Assembly (NCBI GenBank): GCA_007127575.1
Contig: SKZC01000090.1
Location: 1 to 17,094 of the forward strand
Source: Gemmatimonadota bacterium
Lineage (GTDB): Bacteria > Gemmatimonadota > Gemmatimonadetes > Longimicrobiales > Gaopeijiaceae
Direction of reading: 5' to 3'
DNA length: 17,094 nucleotides
Shown: in pieces, positions 15,508-17,094 of the stretch
Position numbering within the stretch: the first letter of the stretch is position 1
Layout of the letters: each line of letters opens with the position of its first letter
Program-made: the position numbers and the translations under genes
The notes under the pieces: generated by a model
What the model was told of the DNA's origin: nothing
Seen by the model: the letters and a program-made list of their open reading frames with translations, nothing else
Database searches by the model: none

Positions 15508-15765
15508 GGTGTGCTCCAGATGGGGTGAGCCGAAGACGCCCGGAGTCCCGGACCTCCGCACTCCTTAATCACGGAAAGGCGTCGGAGGATCCCGGGTTGG
15601 GAGTGCGCCAAGCTTGAAGATACGCGACCCGATCGCCTAGTGCCACGCTTTTTTTTCGCCGTTCCCCGGCACCTGGAGCACGGTTTTCATGGTGGTACGG
15701 CCCCAGCGATCCTATCTTGAAAATCCCCGCTGGTGGTTGGATCCCATCCTGGCAGGAGGTGCGTC
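15508..15765. other. 258-bp divergent intergenic region with T8 tract
   Basis: It lies between the NmrA-like gene (minus) and the CBS gene (plus). It contains eight consecutive T at 15649-15656 but no stable hairpin before it, and no plus-strand gene ends upstream, so I do not call it a terminator. TATCTT (15713-15718) is a possible plus-strand -10 without a -35. A 17-codon minus-strand frame (15637-15690) has no ribosome site and is probably chance. Confidence 0.4.
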
Positions 15766-16209
15766 ATGGCCGTTCGTTCGCTGCTCCAGAACAAGACCCC
15801 CAAAGCCGTCACCATCGAGGCGGGGGCGAGCCTCTCCAGCGCCGTGCGCCTCCTGATGAAACACAACATCGGAGGTCTACCGGTGGTGGCCGACGACAAC
15901 TCGCCGGTGGGGTTCCTCGCCGAGCGGGATGTGGTTCGAGTGGTGGACGAACACCCGGACGGAATCGGAAACCTTCGGGTGAAGGACGTGGCGCGCCGCC
16001 CCGCCCCCACCTGTCAGGCCGACGACCCACTCCATGAGGTCATGGCCCGCATGACCCGCGACCGCCTGCGCCACCTGGTGGTGGTGGACGGCAAGGGAAT
16101 CGAAGGGGTGATCTCGGTAGGAGACCTGGTGAAGCACCGACTCCGGCAACTGGAGACGGAGACGGGGGTCCTCCGGGACTACGTAGCGGCTCAGAGGGCT
16201 CTTCGGTAG
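15766..16209 (+). CDS. Two-CBS-domain protein
   Basis: 147 residues starting at ATG 15766, with a perfect AGGAGGT 5 nt upstream (15754-15760), the strongest ribosome site in the window. It consists only of two CBS motifs. The first is at about 8-60 (VTIEAGASLSSAVRLLMKHN; IGGLPVVADDNSPVGFLAERD) and the second at about 70-130 (DPLHEVMARMTRDRLRHLVVVDGKGIEGVISVGDL). A CBS pair (Bateman module) binds adenosine nucleotides such as AMP, ATP or SAM and acts as an energy or ligand sensor. Stand-alone versions such as mycobacterial Hrp1 are soluble dimers of undefined output. No attached enzyme domain is present, so the partner is unknown. It converges with korB, 54 nt away, where no terminator hairpin was visible. 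Confidence 0.94.
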   Translation: MAVRSLLQNKTPKAVTIEAGASLSSAVRLLMKHNIGGLPVVADDNSPVGFLAERDVVRVVDEHPDGIGNLRVKDVARRPAPTCQADDPLHEVMARMTRDRLRHLVVVDGKGIEGVISVGDLVKHRLRQLETETGVLRDYVAAQRALR

Positions 16210-16263
16210 AGACTCTACTCTGATGGGTCCGCGAGACCTCGATCCTCTCCCGCGCCCCTTCCC

Positions 16264-17094
16264 TCACCGGAAGCTCTCCATCAGCTCATCCAGCGCGTCG
16301 GCTCCAGGGCAGAGGTCAGCGTAGGGCACATCCACGAGGGGAGTGTCCACCATGCCCAGAACCTCGTGGTGCTCCGGGGCGGTGGAAGCCAGGTGGAGGA
16401 GGCCCGTGGGGATTTCTCCGGCGCGCTGGCGCTCCCGGACGTAGGCGTATGCCTGGTCCCGGTCCGAAGGGTCGAAATCGTCCGGCACCTTCCGAAACCG
16501 GAGAAGGCTCCCGTCGGGAAGGGTCACCTGCCGGGCCGCTCCCGGCTCGTAGGAGGCCTGAATCTCGGCCATGGGAAGGATGAGGTCCACCTCCACCGCC
16601 TCCTTCAGGTGCTCTCGGGTGTAGCGGTAGCTCTTCGTGGATCCCTCGTGGTCGTTGAAGGCCACGCACGGCGAGATCACGTCCACCAGGGCGAACCCCC
16701 GGTGGCGGATCCCCGCTTTGAGAAGGGGCACGAGCTGGGCCTTGTCGCCGCTGAAGCTCCGGGCCACGAAGGTGGCTCCCAGGGAGAGGCCCAGGAGAAC
16801 CGGGTCGATGGGCTCCTGGCGGTTCACCTGCCCCCTTTTGGCTCGACTCCCTACGTCGGAGGAGGCCGAGAACTGCCCCTTCGTGAGGCCGTACACCCCG
16901 TTGTTCTCCAGCACGTAGAGCATGTCCACGTTCCGGCGGATCACGTGGCAGAGCTGTCCGAGCCCGATAGCCAGGGAGTCCCCGTCTCCCGAGACCCCGA
17001 TGTACGTGAGCTCCGGATTCACTGCCTGGGCCCCGGTGGCGATGGAGGGCATGCGACCGTGGACGGCGTTGATGCCGTGGGCTTCGCGCAGGAA
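16264..17094 (-). CDS. korB: 2-oxoacid:ferredoxin oxidoreductase, beta subunit (5' partial)
   Basis: 276 C-terminal residues. The frame is open through base 17094, so the start and the upstream alpha-subunit gene lie off the window. The beta subunit binds thiamine diphosphate, and the TPP motif is clear: GDGDSLAIG at visible residues 36-44, followed by ENNGVYGLTKGQ (63-74) with the metal-coordinating NN. HGRMPSIATGAQ precedes it. SPCVAFND is the conserved acceptor-side segment. The enzyme decarboxylates a 2-oxoacid (2-oxoglutarate in the Kor class) to acyl-CoA and reduces ferredoxin. 2-Oxoglutarate or pyruvate specificity cannot be settled from this half. The N-terminal cysteine cluster-binding region is not in the window. 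Confidence 0.9.
   Translation of the reverse strand, partial: FLREAHGINAVHGRMPSIATGAQAVNPELTYIGVSGDGDSLAIGLGQLCHVIRRNVDMLYVLENNGVYGLTKGQFSASSDVGSRAKRGQVNRQEPIDPVLLGLSLGATFVARSFSGDKAQLVPLLKAGIRHRGFALVDVISPCVAFNDHEGSTKSYRYTREHLKEAVEVDLILPMAEIQASYEPGAARQVTLPDGSLLRFRKVPDDFDPSDRDQAYAYVRERQRAGEIPTGLLHLASTAPEHHEVLGMVDTPLVDVPYADLCPGADALDELMESFR

Noticed and set aside
15641..15656. T8 tract as a terminator
   Set aside because: No stable hairpin precedes it and no plus-strand gene ends upstream.
15637..15690. 17-codon minus-strand frame starting MKTVLQVPG
   Set aside because: No ribosome site or homologous pattern; it lies over the T8 tract and is likely chance.

Overview
The window is GC-rich (roughly 65-68% by eye), densely coded bacterial DNA. 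It carries outer-membrane-type proteins (a TPR/beta-barrel protein ending in Phe, and a lipoprotein), a CNNM/CorC transporter, a 2-oxoacid:ferredoxin oxidoreductase beta subunit, and several dehydrogenases. This fits a Gram-negative, probably environmental, bacterium. The protein style (for example the SDR C-terminus and the type III PKS/ICMT pair) reminds me of Gemmatimonadota, but that placement is inference and no marker gene here proves it.

Layout. Positions 1-3168 (+): the 3' part of an NAD(P)-dependent aldehyde dehydrogenase, an SDR oxidoreductase, and a beta-propeller lipoprotein whose signal peptide is split between two frames. Positions 3190-5043 (-): a TPR plus outer-membrane beta-barrel (YaiO-like) protein. 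Positions 5237-6613 (+): a BBE-type FAD-linked oxidase. Positions 6664-7977 (-): a CNNM/CorC family membrane protein. Positions 8225-11437 (+): a tight three-gene unit made of an ABC ATPase, a type III polyketide synthase, and a protein joining an isoprenylcysteine methyltransferase-like (ICMT) domain to an L,D-transpeptidase. Positions 11453-13296 (-): a macro-domain protein and two truncated genes, the front of a GT2 glycosyltransferase and the back of a COG1232-type FAD oxidoreductase, which meet in the same frame at a single TGA. Positions 13725-15507 (-): an alpha/beta hydrolase and an NmrA-like protein. Positions 15766-16209 (+): a two-CBS-domain protein. Positions 16264-17094 (-): KorB, running off the right edge.

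How the genes fit together. The clearest functional unit is the plus-strand ABC/PKS/ICMT/L,D-transpeptidase cluster. Type III PKS next to ICMT is the known arrangement for methylated alkylpyrones (Bacillus BpsA/BpsB), and here it is joined to an envelope peptidoglycan enzyme. The rest looks like single metabolic or envelope genes, mostly in convergent or divergent pairs with short gaps.

The points most worth a second look are the ICMT-L,D-transpeptidase fusion, which contains a perfect internal Shine-Dalgarno sequence 8 nt before a CTG; the glycosyltransferase/FAD-oxidoreductase deletion scar with a second frameshift near the end; and the lipoprotein signal peptide split by an apparent one-base frameshift in a T4 run. 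I saw no rRNA, tRNA, CRISPR array, insertion sequence or convincing intrinsic terminator.
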